Assembly: GCF_003012745.1 (NCBI RefSeq) | Contig: NZ_PXYK01000005.1 | Location: forward strand, 124,001-188,000 | DNA length: 64,000 bases | From: Kumtagia ephedrae | GTDB lineage: Bacteria > Pseudomonadota > Alphaproteobacteria > Rhizobiales > Rhizobiaceae | Direction of reading: 5' to 3' | Shown: in pieces, positions 17,114 to 25,109 of the stretch | How the letters are laid out: every line of letters begins with the position of its first letter | Position numbering within the stretch: position 1 is the first letter of the stretch | Notes under the pieces: model-generated | Database searches by the model: none | Told to the model about the DNA's origin: nothing | Seen by the model: the letters and a program-made list of their open reading frames with translations, nothing else | Position numbers and translations under genes: made by a program

Positions 17114-17814
17114 TGACAAGATTGTCCGTCCTCGGCGCCGTCGTTCTGCTTGCCGGCTGCGCCAACAATATGAAGGAGCTCGGGCGGGAGCCCGCGCTGT
17201 CGCCGGTCGGCGCCGGCGTCGCGGTGGCGCCGCAGTCGGCCTACAGCTACGCCAAGCCCGCGCCGCCGCCGGCCAAGCGTTTTTCCCTGTGGAACGACAG
17301 GCAGAGCCGCTTCTTCACCGATCCGCGGGCGATCGATGTCGGCGACGTCCTGACGGTCAACATCCGCATCAACGACCGCGCACGTTTCAAGAACGAGTCC
17401 GACCGCAGCCGCAGGGCCGAGCGATCCATGGACATCGGACTGGCCGGCGACTGGAACGGCGTCAGCGGCGCGGTCGCCGGGACGGGGAGCGTCGAATCCA
17501 CCACGTCCACGGACAGCACCGGCGCGACCGCGCGCTCGGAGGACATGGTGCTCAACGTCGCCGCCGTGGTGACCGACGTCATGCCGAACGGCAACCTGCT
17601 CATCCGCGGCTCGCAGGAGGTCAGGGTCAACGCCGAGCTCAGGGTGCTCACCATCGCCGGCATCGTGCGGCCGAAGGACATCGGGCCGGAGAACACCATC
17701 TCCTACGAACGCATCGCCGAGGCCCGCATCTCCTATGGCGGCCGCGGCCGCCTGACGGAAGTGCAGCAGCCGGCCTGGGGTCAGCAGGTCGCCGACCAGA
17801 TCCTGCCCTTCTGA
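17110..17814 (+). CDS. flgH: FlgH, flagellar L-ring lipoprotein
   Basis: 234 aa. The lipoprotein signal has a lipobox LAGC, with the lipidated Cys at about 17. L-ring motifs include SLWNDRQSRFFTDPRAIDVG, DVLTVNIRINDRARFKNESD and the C-terminal RIAEARISYGGRGRLTEVQQ. FlgH forms the outer-membrane ring. It overlaps the motE stop, and fliL follows after 11 bp. Confidence 0.96.
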   Translation: MMTRLSVLGAVVLLAGCANNMKELGREPALSPVGAGVAVAPQSAYSYAKPAPPPAKRFSLWNDRQSRFFTDPRAIDVGDVLTVNIRINDRARFKNESDRSRRAERSMDIGLAGDWNGVSGAVAGTGSVESTTSTDSTGATARSEDMVLNVAAVVTDVMPNGNLLIRGSQEVRVNAELRVLTIAGIVRPKDIGPENTISYERIAEARISYGGRGRLTEVQQPAWGQQVADQILPF

Positions 17815-17825
17815 CGGGAACGACT

Positions 17826-18326
17826 ATGGCGGTCATCGAACAGAGTCCTCCGCCGGCCAAGGGTCCATCCCTGGTGGCGCAGCTTGGCGCCCTGCTGCTG
17901 ATGACCGCGACGGCGATCGGCGGCGGCTGGTTTGCCGGCGACTATCTCGGTGCCACGACCACTCACGAGGAGACGGCCGGCGCTCCCGCCGCGCCGCATG
18001 CGGACGCGGAAGGCGCTGACGACAAGGGCGTGCCGGCAAGGCCGGTGCTGATGCCGCTTGCACCCATGACCACCAACCTCGCCGCGCCCAGCAGCGTATG
18101 GGTCCAGATGGAGCTGGCGCTCGTCGTCGATGCGCCGCAGCCGCCGCCGGAAGTCATCGAGGCGATCCACCAGGACCTGTTCGCCTACATGCGCACGCTG
18201 AAGATGCACCAGGTCGAGGGCGCCAGCGGCTACCAGCACCTGAAGGCCGACCTCGAGGAACGCGCCCGCATCCGCAGCGGCGGACAGGTCCGGCAGATCC
18301 TGATCCGCACCCTGTTGTTCGAATGA
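17826..18326 (+). CDS. fliL: FliL, stator-associated flagellar membrane protein
   Basis: 166 aa. One membrane segment lies at about 18-40 (LGALLLMTATAIGGGWFAGD), followed by an Ala-rich linker and a periplasmic FliL domain ending in RARIRSGGQVRQILIRTLLF. FliL surrounds the stator and supports torque. The stop overlaps the fliP ATG as ATGA, implying coupling. Confidence 0.93.
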   Translation: MAVIEQSPPPAKGPSLVAQLGALLLMTATAIGGGWFAGDYLGATTTHEETAGAPAAPHADAEGADDKGVPARPVLMPLAPMTTNLAAPSSVWVQMELALVVDAPQPPPEVIEAIHQDLFAYMRTLKMHQVEGASGYQHLKADLEERARIRSGGQVRQILIRTLLFE

Positions 18327-19054
18327 CCCGTCTGTTCTGGATATTCGCGGCGCTCGCCGCCTCGACCGGCGCGGCCGGCGCGCAGCAGCTCGACCTCGGC
18401 GCCATCGGCCAGGCGGACGGCACCACGATCGGCTACATCATCCAGATGTTCGGGCTGATCACCGTGCTGTCGGTGGCGCCCGGCCTGCTGATCATGGTCA
18501 CCAGCTTCACCCGCTTCGTGATCGCCTTTTCCATCCTGCGCGCCGGCATCGGGCTGCAGACGACGCCGGCCAACCTGATCCTGATCAGCCTGTCGCTGTT
18601 CATGACCTTCTATGTGATGGCCCCGACCTTCGACCAGGCGTGGAACAACGGCGTCCGGCCGCTGATGAACAACGAGATCGACGAGACGGTGGCGTTCGAA
18701 CGCATCTCGTCGCCCTTCCGCGACTTCATGGTGCGCAACGTCCGCGACAAGGACCTCGACCTGTTCGCCGACCTGGCGCGCGAGCGCGGCCAGACGGTCG
18801 ACGTCGAGAACATCGACCTGCGCGTGCTCATCCCCGCCTTCATGATCTCGGAGATCCGGCGCGGCTTCGAGATCGGTTTCCTGATCGTGCTGCCGTTCCT
18901 GGTGATCGATCTGATCGTCGCCACCATCACCATGGCCATGGGCATGATGATGCTGCCGCCGACCGTGATATCGCTGCCCTTCAAGCTGCTGTTCTTCGTG
19001 CTGATCGACGGCTGGAACCTGCTGGTCGGCAGCCTGGTCCGATCCTTCACCTGA
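18323..19054 (+). CDS. fliP: FliP, flagellar type III export channel protein
   Basis: 243 aa. A cleavable N-terminal signal (residues 1 to ~20) is followed by four membrane segments with the family motifs SFTRFVIAFSILRAGIGLQT, FMISEIRRGFEIGFLIVLPF and MMMLPPTVISLPFKLLFFVL. FliP forms the export channel with FliQ and FliR. fliO was not seen. It is the last gene of the flgB operon and is followed by the flagellin promoter region. Confidence 0.96.
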   Translation: MTRLFWIFAALAASTGAAGAQQLDLGAIGQADGTTIGYIIQMFGLITVLSVAPGLLIMVTSFTRFVIAFSILRAGIGLQTTPANLILISLSLFMTFYVMAPTFDQAWNNGVRPLMNNEIDETVAFERISSPFRDFMVRNVRDKDLDLFADLARERGQTVDVENIDLRVLIPAFMISEIRRGFEIGFLIVLPFLVIDLIVATITMAMGMMMLPPTVISLPFKLLFFVLIDGWNLLVGSLVRSFT

Positions 19055-19177
19055 CGTTAACCATTTACCGCGCGTTTACCGTCCGGCTTACGCGTTTGGT
19101 AGGGACTCCCTGCCATCGTCCCTCCGGGATGGCGGGGTGATCTTTCTTCTTTGGTCATGGGCATGATGCCGCACCGT

Positions 19178-19199
19178 CATACCGGTCGACCCCGGTATG
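19178..19199 (+). promoter_or_regulatory. Leader hairpin of the first flagellin gene
   Basis: Perfect 8-bp stem CATACCGG / CCGGTATG with a 6-base loop, 37 bp before the ATG. The stem, the loop start TCGA and ~20 bases upstream (GGCATGATGCCGCACCGT) recur in the second flagellin leader at 20469. This would be a 5' UTR structure, a possible target of the post-transcriptional regulator FlbT encoded at 34960. Confidence 0.6.
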
Positions 19200-19235
19200 C
19201 AAGTTCAGTGCTGTGTACGAGTAAGGTAAACCTTC

Positions 19236-20222
19236 ATGTCCAGTATCAATACCAACGTCTCGGCGATGACCGCGCTGCAGACGCTCAACGCGACCAACAA
19301 GAACCTCCAGGCCACCCAGGGCCGCATCTCGACCGGCCTGCGCGTCGCCGAAGCTTCGGACAACGCCGCCTACTGGTCGATCGCCACCACCATGCGCTCC
19401 GACAACAAGGCGCTGTCCACAGTCCAGGACGCGCTCGGTCTCGGCGCCTCCAAGATCGACACCGCCTACACCGGCATGAACAAGTCGATCGAGCTGGTCA
19501 ACGACATCAAGACCAAGCTGGTCGCGGCCAACGGCGCCTCGGACGCCGACAAGGAGAAGTACGACACCGAGATCAAGGCGCTGCAGGGCCAGCTCAAGAG
19601 CTATGCCGATTCCGCGACCTTCTCCGGCGCCAACTGGCTGTCGACCGACACGACCTCCGGCCACGCCGCCGCCGGCACCTTCGACGACGTCAAGATCGTG
19701 GCCTCCTTCAACCGCAACGCATCCGGCGCGGCGTCGATCTCGACCATCGACGTCAAGGTGCAGGACATCAAGCTCTATGACGCCGGCTCGACCGACGGCA
19801 CCACCGACGGCATCCTCGACGCCGTTCGTCTCGGCACCACCGGCGCCCGCCAGGCGGCGGCCTCGGCACCGACCGCCGGCACCGACGCCGCCACCGACAC
19901 CTATTCGGTCTCGACCCTGTCGGTGAAGGGTTTCAGCGACGCCCAGATCACCAAGATGCTGACGGTGACCGAAGCGGCGCTGAAGGAGATGACCAACGCC
20001 GCCACCAATCTCGGCGCCGCAAAGACCCGCGTCGACCTGCAGAAGACCTTCACCACCAGCCTGATGGACTCCATCGACCGCGGCATCGGCCAGCTCGTCG
20101 ACGCCGACATGAACAAGGAGTCGACCCGCCTCCAGGCCCTCCAGGTGCAGCAGCAGCTCGGCATTCAGGCGCTGTCGATCGCCAACGGCAACTCGCAGAC
20201 CATCCTGTCGCTGTTCCGTTAA
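19236..20222 (+). CDS. Flagellin (first of three)
   Basis: 328 aa, a compact rhizobial flagellin. The conserved N-terminal D0/D1 region is MSSINTNVSAMTALQTLNAT and the C-terminal region RLQALQVQQQLGIQALSIAN; the central region is short. There is no signal peptide, so export is through the flagellar channel. It is nearly identical to the next flagellin (20524), reflecting a tandem duplication. It has its own leader hairpin and terminator. Which fla letter applies cannot be decided from sequence. Confidence 0.96.
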   Translation: MSSINTNVSAMTALQTLNATNKNLQATQGRISTGLRVAEASDNAAYWSIATTMRSDNKALSTVQDALGLGASKIDTAYTGMNKSIELVNDIKTKLVAANGASDADKEKYDTEIKALQGQLKSYADSATFSGANWLSTDTTSGHAAAGTFDDVKIVASFNRNASGAASISTIDVKVQDIKLYDAGSTDGTTDGILDAVRLGTTGARQAAASAPTAGTDAATDTYSVSTLSVKGFSDAQITKMLTVTEAALKEMTNAATNLGAAKTRVDLQKTFTTSLMDSIDRGIGQLVDADMNKESTRLQALQVQQQLGIQALSIANGNSQTILSLFR

Positions 20223-20229
20223 ACCGAAC

Positions 20230-20282
20230 CGCTCAGGCAACATGAGCGGGGCCGCGCTTCCGGGCGCGGCCTTTCTCTTTTG
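20230..20282 (+). terminator. Tandem-hairpin terminator after the first flagellin
   Basis: A 7-bp hairpin CCGCTCA / TGAGCGG (20230-20250) is followed immediately by GGCCGCGC / GCGCGGCC (20251-20272) and TTTCTCTTTT. This is a strong intrinsic terminator 8 bp after the stop codon. The rest of the 301-bp gap to the next flagellin holds a TTAACC-rich promoter region (about 20340-20440) and the second leader hairpin. Confidence 0.85.
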
Positions 20283-20468
20283 GTGAGTTTTATCGCCGCC
20301 GCAGAATAGCCTGCGGATGAGCGCGTCTGACGGTCCTTCTCCGGCCGGCACGGTGACCAAAAATTAACCATACCGGTTAGGACTTTGGTAGCCATCGCCC
20401 ATCATAGTTAACGTCAGAAATGGCGGATTGATCTCCACGAAACGATCATTGGCATGATGCCGCACCGT

Positions 20469-20489
20469 CATACCGGTCGAGCCGGTATG
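20469..20489 (+). promoter_or_regulatory. Leader hairpin of the second flagellin gene
   Basis: CATACCGG / CCGGTATG, a perfect 8-bp stem with a 5-base loop TCGAG, 35 bp before the ATG. The stem is identical to that of the first flagellin leader while the sequence just downstream differs. That points to selection on the structure or to recent duplication. The third flagellin lacks it. Confidence 0.6.
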
Positions 20490-20523
20490 CAAGTTCCGTA
20501 TGCTTACGAACAGGTGAGTATCC

Positions 20524-21513
20524 ATGTCCAGCATCAACACCAACGTCTCGGCGATGACCGCGCTGCAGACGCTCAGCGCGACCAACAAGAACCTCCAGAC
20601 CACCCAGGCCCGCATCGCCACCGGCCTGCGCGTATCCGAAGCCGCCGACAACGCCGCCTATTGGTCGATCGCCACCACCATGCGCTCCGACAACAAGGCG
20701 CTGTCCACCGTCCAGGATGCGCTCGGTCTCGGCGCCTCCAAGATCGACACCACCTACACCGGCATGAACAAGGCGATCGAGCTGGTCAACGACATCAAGA
20801 CCAAGCTGGTCGCCGCCAACGGCGCCTCGGACGCCGACAAGGAGAAGTACGACACCGAGATCAAGTCGCTGCAGGGCCAGCTCAAGAGCTACGCCGATTC
20901 CGCGACCTTCTCGGGCGCCAACTGGCTGTCGGTCGACACCACCTCCGGCCACGCCGCCGCCGGCACCTTCGACGACGTCAAGATCGTGGCCTCCTTCAAC
21001 CGCAATGCATCCGGCGCGGCCGCGATCTCGACCATCGACGTCAAGGTGCAGGACATCAAGCTCTATGACGCCGGCTCGACCGACGGCACCACCGACGGCA
21101 TCCTCGACGCCGTTCGTCTCGGCACCACCGGCGCCCGCCAGGCGGCGGCCTCGGCGCCGACCGCCGGCACCGACGCCGCCACCGACACCTACACGGTCTC
21201 GACCCTGTCGGTGAAGGATTTCAGCGACGCGCAGATCACCAAGATGCTGACGGTGGTCGAGGCGGCGCTGAAGGAGATGACGACGGCGGCCACCAATCTC
21301 GGCGCCGCCAAGACCCGCGTCGACCTGCAGAAGACCTTCACCGCCAGCCTGATGGACTCCATCGACCGCGGCATCGGCCAGCTCGTCGACGCCGACATGA
21401 ACCGGGAATCGACCAGGCTGCAGGCGCTTCAGGTGCAGCAGCAGCTCGGCATTCAGGCGCTGTCGATCGCCAACGGCAACTCGCAGACCATCCTGTCGCT
21501 GTTCCGCGGCTGA
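20524..21513 (+). CDS. Flagellin (second of three)
   Basis: 329 aa, closely matching the flagellin at 19236 along its whole length with scattered substitutions (e.g. ATQGRIST versus TTQARIAT). It has the same MSSINTNVSAMTALQTL start and LGIQALSIANGNSQTILSLF end, and its own promoter region, leader hairpin and terminator. Rhizobial filaments are often built from several flagellin types, so this pair may be co-assembled. Confidence 0.96.
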   Translation: MSSINTNVSAMTALQTLSATNKNLQTTQARIATGLRVSEAADNAAYWSIATTMRSDNKALSTVQDALGLGASKIDTTYTGMNKAIELVNDIKTKLVAANGASDADKEKYDTEIKSLQGQLKSYADSATFSGANWLSVDTTSGHAAAGTFDDVKIVASFNRNASGAAAISTIDVKVQDIKLYDAGSTDGTTDGILDAVRLGTTGARQAAASAPTAGTDAATDTYTVSTLSVKDFSDAQITKMLTVVEAALKEMTTAATNLGAAKTRVDLQKTFTASLMDSIDRGIGQLVDADMNRESTRLQALQVQQQLGIQALSIANGNSQTILSLFRG

Positions 21514-21542
21514 CGCTCTTCCAAAACGCCGAACCATCGGCT

Positions 21543-21577
21543 GGCCGCGCTCCTCCGGAGCGCGGCCTTTTCGTTTT
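21543..21577 (+). terminator. Intrinsic terminator after the second flagellin
   Basis: Perfect 11-bp stem GGCCGCGCTCC / GGAGCGCGGCC with a 3-base loop, then TTTTCGTTTT. It ends the second flagellin transcript before the third promoter region (21600-21700), which holds several TTAAyC stretches. Confidence 0.88.
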
Positions 21578-21719
21578 CCGCCTCCCCCAGCCGACTGGCC
21601 CGGCGTCTTAACACCGTATTAACCATGTTCGCATTAATCATGGTTAATCGAACCTTACGGCCGTCCGGCACATACGCTAACATGCTGATTCGGATGGCTG
21701 TTTAAATGGGGTGGCTTTC

Positions 21720-22715
21720 GTGACGAGCATCATGACCAACGCTTCGGCGCTGACGGCGCTGCAGAGCCTGAATGCGACCAACAAGACGCTCGAGACCATC
21801 CAGGCGCGCATCTCGACGGGCTTCCGCGTCGCCGAGGCCGCCGACAACGCCGCCTACTGGTCGATCGCCACGACCATGCGCTCGGACAACAACGCCATGT
21901 CGACCGTGCAGGATGCGCTGGGCCTCGGCGCCTCCAAGGTGGATACCGCCTACACGGCCATGAACAAGGCGATCGATCTCGTCAACGACATCAAGGTCAA
22001 GATCGTCGCGGCCACCGGCGCGACGGCCGCCGACAAGGAGAAGCTGCAGACCGAGATCGGCGTGCTGCAGGGCCAGCTCAAGAGCTACGCCGACGCCGCG
22101 ACCTTCTCCGGCGCCAACTGGCTGTCGGTGAACGCCACCGTGGCCGGCGGTCATTCGGCGGCCGGCGTCCACAGCGACGCGCAGATCGTGTCCGCCTTCA
22201 ACCGCGACGCCTCCGGCAACGTGACGCTCGGAACCATCAAGATCCAGGTCCAGAACATCAAGCTCTACGATGCCGGGGCCACCACCAACGTCAACAAGGG
22301 CATCCTCGAGGGCCTCCGCCTCGGCACCACCGGGGTTCGCGCCAACACCGCCACGGCGGCCACGGCCGGTACGATAAACGCCAATGACGGCTACTCCGTC
22401 TCGACCCTGACCGTCGTCGGCTTCACCGACACGCAGGTCACCCAGATGATCAAGGTGGCCGACAAGACGCTCGCCGAGATGCAGGACGCGGCCGTCATCC
22501 TCGGCGCCGCCAAGAAGCAGATCGACCAGCAGAAATCCTTCACCACCAGCCTGATGGATTCGATCGAGCGCGGCGTCGGCCAGCTCGTCGATGCTGACAT
22601 GAACAAGGAATCGACCAGGCTCCAGGCCCTGCAGGTGCAGCAGCAGCTCGGCATCCAGGCGCTGTCGATCGCCAACTCCAACGCCCAGCGCGTGCTGTCG
22701 CTCTTCCAGCAGTAG
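21720..22715 (+). CDS. Flagellin (third, more divergent)
   Basis: 331 aa from GTG 21720, giving MTSIMTNASALTALQSL as in other rhizobial flagellins; GGGGTGG ends five bases upstream. GTG 21711 would add three residues. The N- and C-terminal D0/D1 regions are conserved, but the centre differs from the other two (TVAGGHSAAGVHSDAQIVSA). The leader lacks the CATACCGG hairpin, so its control may differ. Confidence 0.94.
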   Translation: MTSIMTNASALTALQSLNATNKTLETIQARISTGFRVAEAADNAAYWSIATTMRSDNNAMSTVQDALGLGASKVDTAYTAMNKAIDLVNDIKVKIVAATGATAADKEKLQTEIGVLQGQLKSYADAATFSGANWLSVNATVAGGHSAAGVHSDAQIVSAFNRDASGNVTLGTIKIQVQNIKLYDAGATTNVNKGILEGLRLGTTGVRANTATAATAGTINANDGYSVSTLTVVGFTDTQVTQMIKVADKTLAEMQDAAVILGAAKKQIDQQKSFTTSLMDSIERGVGQLVDADMNKESTRLQALQVQQQLGIQALSIANSNAQRVLSLFQQ

Positions 22716-22755
22716 CGGCGATCGGCCGCCACGCGGTCACATTTCGTCTTTGCAA

Positions 22756-22791
22756 GGCCGCTTCGGGCTCCCGACGCGGCCTTTTCATTTT
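22756..22791 (+). terminator. Intrinsic terminator after the third flagellin
   Basis: An interrupted stem: GGCCGC and CGGG on the left pair with CCCG and GCGGCC on the right, followed by TTTTCATTTT. The T-run directly abuts the fliF promoter element at 22792, so termination of the flagellin and initiation for fliF are back to back. Confidence 0.82.
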
Positions 22792-22816
22792 CGCACAAGC
22801 TTCGGCGGCTAGCCTC
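22792..22816 (+). promoter_or_regulatory. Class II flagellar promoter element upstream of fliF
   Basis: CGCACAAG-N9-CTAGCCTC, one of the best matches to the recurring element, 29 bp before the fliF GTG. It lies immediately after the third flagellin terminator, so fliF-motBCD has its own transcription start. Confidence 0.65.
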
Positions 22817-22845
22817 CAGCGAAAGCCGTGTGGAGCCCTTGATCC

Positions 22846-24480
22846 GTGCCGGAGCAAATCCAGAAGATCGTCGTCAACCTGCAGGAGTTCGGCCCGCGCC
22901 GCCTCGCCATCATGGCGGGCGTCGCCGTCCTCATCATGGCCGTCCTCGGCCTCGCCTCCGTCTATCTCAACCGGCCCGCCTACGAGACGCTCTATGTCGG
23001 CCTCGAGCGCTCCGACGTGAACCAGATCGGGCTGGTGCTCGGCGAGGCCGGCATCGGCTTCGACGTCGCCTCCGACGGCACCACCGTGCTCGTGCCGGCG
23101 GGCCGGACGGCAGCGGCACGCATGCTGCTTGCCGAGAAGGGCCTGCCGACCAGCGCCAATGCCGGCTACGAGCTGTTCGACAATGTCGGCTCTCTCGGCC
23201 TCACCTCCTTCATGCAGCAGGTGACGCGCGTGCGCGCCCTGGAGGGCGAGATCGCCCGCACCATCCAGTCGATCAGCGGCATCAAGGCGGCACGCGTCCA
23301 CATCGTCATGTCGGAACGCGCCAGCTTCCGCCGCGACGAGCAGCAGCCCTCCGCCTCCGTGGTCATCCGCGCCACCGACCTGATCGCCTCGCGCAGCGCC
23401 GGCGCCATCCGCCATCTGGTGGCCGCGGCCGTGCCGGGACTGGGCGTCGACAAGGTCACCGTGCTCGACTCCAGCGGAACGCTGCTCGCCGTCGGCGACG
23501 ATCCGACGAATTCCAGCGTCAGCCGCTCGATGGGGGTGGCACGCGACGTCGAGATGCAGGTCGAGGAGAACATCCGCCGGGCGCTCGCTCCCTATCTCGG
23601 CCCCGACAACTTCCGCGCCAGCGTCAAGGCCGACGTCAACACCGACCTGCGCCAGTCCGAGGAGACGATCTTCGATCCGGAGTCGCGGGTCGAGCGCTCG
23701 GTCCAGGTCGTGCGCTCGAACGAGAACACCAGCCAGCAGTCCGCCGCGGCGCCGGCCTCGGTCGACCAGAACCTGCCAGAGACGGAGGCGCCGACGACCC
23801 AGGGCCCGCAGTCCTCGGGACAGAGCGAGCGCCGGGAAGAGACCACCAACTACGAGATGAACTCCAAGCGCATCTCGACCACCAGCAACGGCTACACGCT
23901 GACCAGGCTGTCGATCGCCGTCGTCGTCAACCAGCAGCGGCTGGCCGCCGTCCTCGGCGAAGGCGCCACGCCGGAGCGGATCGGCGCGCGCATAGCCGAG
24001 ATCGAGAAGCTGGTGGCCTCCGCCGCCGGCGTCGAGGACGCGCGCGGCGACAGGCTGAACGTCTCCGCCGTCGAGTTCATCGACGGGCTGGACGGCAGCG
24101 AGATCGCCATGCCGGGCCTTCTCGACAAAGCGGGCCAGCATGTCGGCACGCTGATCAACGCCGCGGCCTTCATCGTCGTGGTTTTCCTGCTCGCCTTCTT
24201 CGGCCTGCGCCCGATGATCTCGGCGCTGCAGAAGTCCGGAGCGGCAGCCGCGATCGCCGGCCCGTCCTTCGAGGAGGTGCAGCGATCGCTTCCCAATCCC
24301 GAGCAGGGAGAGGCCGTCGCGGCACTGCCCGGCCGCGGCGGCGGGTCGACGCCGCTCGACGACCTGCGCCAGAAGCTGAAACCCGCGCCGCAGGAGCGGC
24401 TGGCCCGCATGGTCGATCTCAATGAGGAGCGCACGGCCCTCATCCTGCGCAAATGGGCCAACCCGGAAGCGGCGGGCTGA
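22846..24480 (+). CDS. fliF: FliF, flagellar MS-ring protein
   Basis: 544 aa. It has two membrane segments, near residues 18-40 (LAIMAGVAVLIMAVLGLASV) and 437-458 (AAAFIVVVFLLAFFGLRPMI). Between them is the YscJ/FliF ring-building region (RPAYETLYVGLERSDVNQIG, then SISGIKAARVHIVMSERASF). A C-terminal cytoplasmic FliG-binding tail ends in LNEERTALILRKW. FliF founds the basal body. GTG start. The following gene overlaps its stop by 1 bp. Here fliF lies next to the flagellins, as in Brucella, whereas S. meliloti has it beside visN. Confidence 0.97.
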   Translation: MPEQIQKIVVNLQEFGPRRLAIMAGVAVLIMAVLGLASVYLNRPAYETLYVGLERSDVNQIGLVLGEAGIGFDVASDGTTVLVPAGRTAAARMLLAEKGLPTSANAGYELFDNVGSLGLTSFMQQVTRVRALEGEIARTIQSISGIKAARVHIVMSERASFRRDEQQPSASVVIRATDLIASRSAGAIRHLVAAAVPGLGVDKVTVLDSSGTLLAVGDDPTNSSVSRSMGVARDVEMQVEENIRRALAPYLGPDNFRASVKADVNTDLRQSEETIFDPESRVERSVQVVRSNENTSQQSAAAPASVDQNLPETEAPTTQGPQSSGQSERREETTNYEMNSKRISTTSNGYTLTRLSIAVVVNQQRLAAVLGEGATPERIGARIAEIEKLVASAAGVEDARGDRLNVSAVEFIDGLDGSEIAMPGLLDKAGQHVGTLINAAAFIVVVFLLAFFGLRPMISALQKSGAAAAIAGPSFEEVQRSLPNPEQGEAVAALPGRGGGSTPLDDLRQKLKPAPQERLARMVDLNEERTALILRKWANPEAAG

Positions 24481-25109
24481 TGGCGGCGCTGAGGCTCATA
24501 GACGCGCTGCCGGACTTCGGCGCGCCGGTTCACGCCGAACGCGAGGCACGCACGCCCGATACGGTGCACAGGCCCGCCTCGCCGCCGCAGCCTCCGGCTG
24601 TCGACATCGAGGGGATGATCCGCGCCGCGGTGGCGCGCGCGGAGGGGGCGCTGGCGGCGCGGCTTGCCGTCGAGCACGAGACGGCCCTGCAGGCGGAACG
24701 CCAGCGCCACGCCGACGACCTTCAGGCTCTGGCAAGATCCTTCGGGGAGGAAGCCGGTGCAACCATCTCCGCCAGGCTCGCCGAGATCGAGCGCGGCGTC
24801 GGCGAGCACGTCTCGGCGGCGGTCGCCAGGCTGCTCGGCGGCATCCTCAGCGACGACCTCCAGCGCCGGTCGCTCGACAGCCTCGCCAAGACGATCGCGG
24901 CGGCGGTCGACGACGCGGATGCGGTGCGCATCGAGGTCCGCGGCCCGCAGTCTCTGTTCTCCGGCCTGAGCACGGCACTCGCCGGCCATGCCGCCAGCCT
25001 CCACCACGTCGAGGCCGACGGCTTCGACCTTTCCGTCACCATCGACGGCACCGTCTTCGAAACCCGCCTGTCCGAGTGGTCGGCGATCCTGTCGGAGGTG
25101 CTGTCGTGA
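24480..25109 (+). CDS. Putative FliH-like export stator protein
   Basis: 209 aa. The variable Pro-rich N-terminus is followed by a long Ala/Glu-rich helical region (about 40-110, IRAAVARAEGALAARLAVEH) and a C-terminal alpha/beta part (VRIEVRGPQSLFSGLS). That layout and its place between fliF and motB suggest FliH, the stator and regulator of the FliI ATPase. The match is by architecture only. The start overlaps the fliF stop (TGATG) and its stop overlaps motB. Confidence 0.7.
   Translation: MAALRLIDALPDFGAPVHAEREARTPDTVHRPASPPQPPAVDIEGMIRAAVARAEGALAARLAVEHETALQAERQRHADDLQALARSFGEEAGATISARLAEIERGVGEHVSAAVARLLGGILSDDLQRRSLDSLAKTIAAAVDDADAVRIEVRGPQSLFSGLSTALAGHAASLHHVEADGFDLSVTIDGTVFETRLSEWSAILSEVLS

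Noticed and set aside
19060-19140. Class II element at the flagellin promoters
   Set aside because: A TAGGGAC/TAGCCAT right-block-like sequence is present but no CGCRCAAG nine bases upstream; flagellins seem to use a different promoter type.
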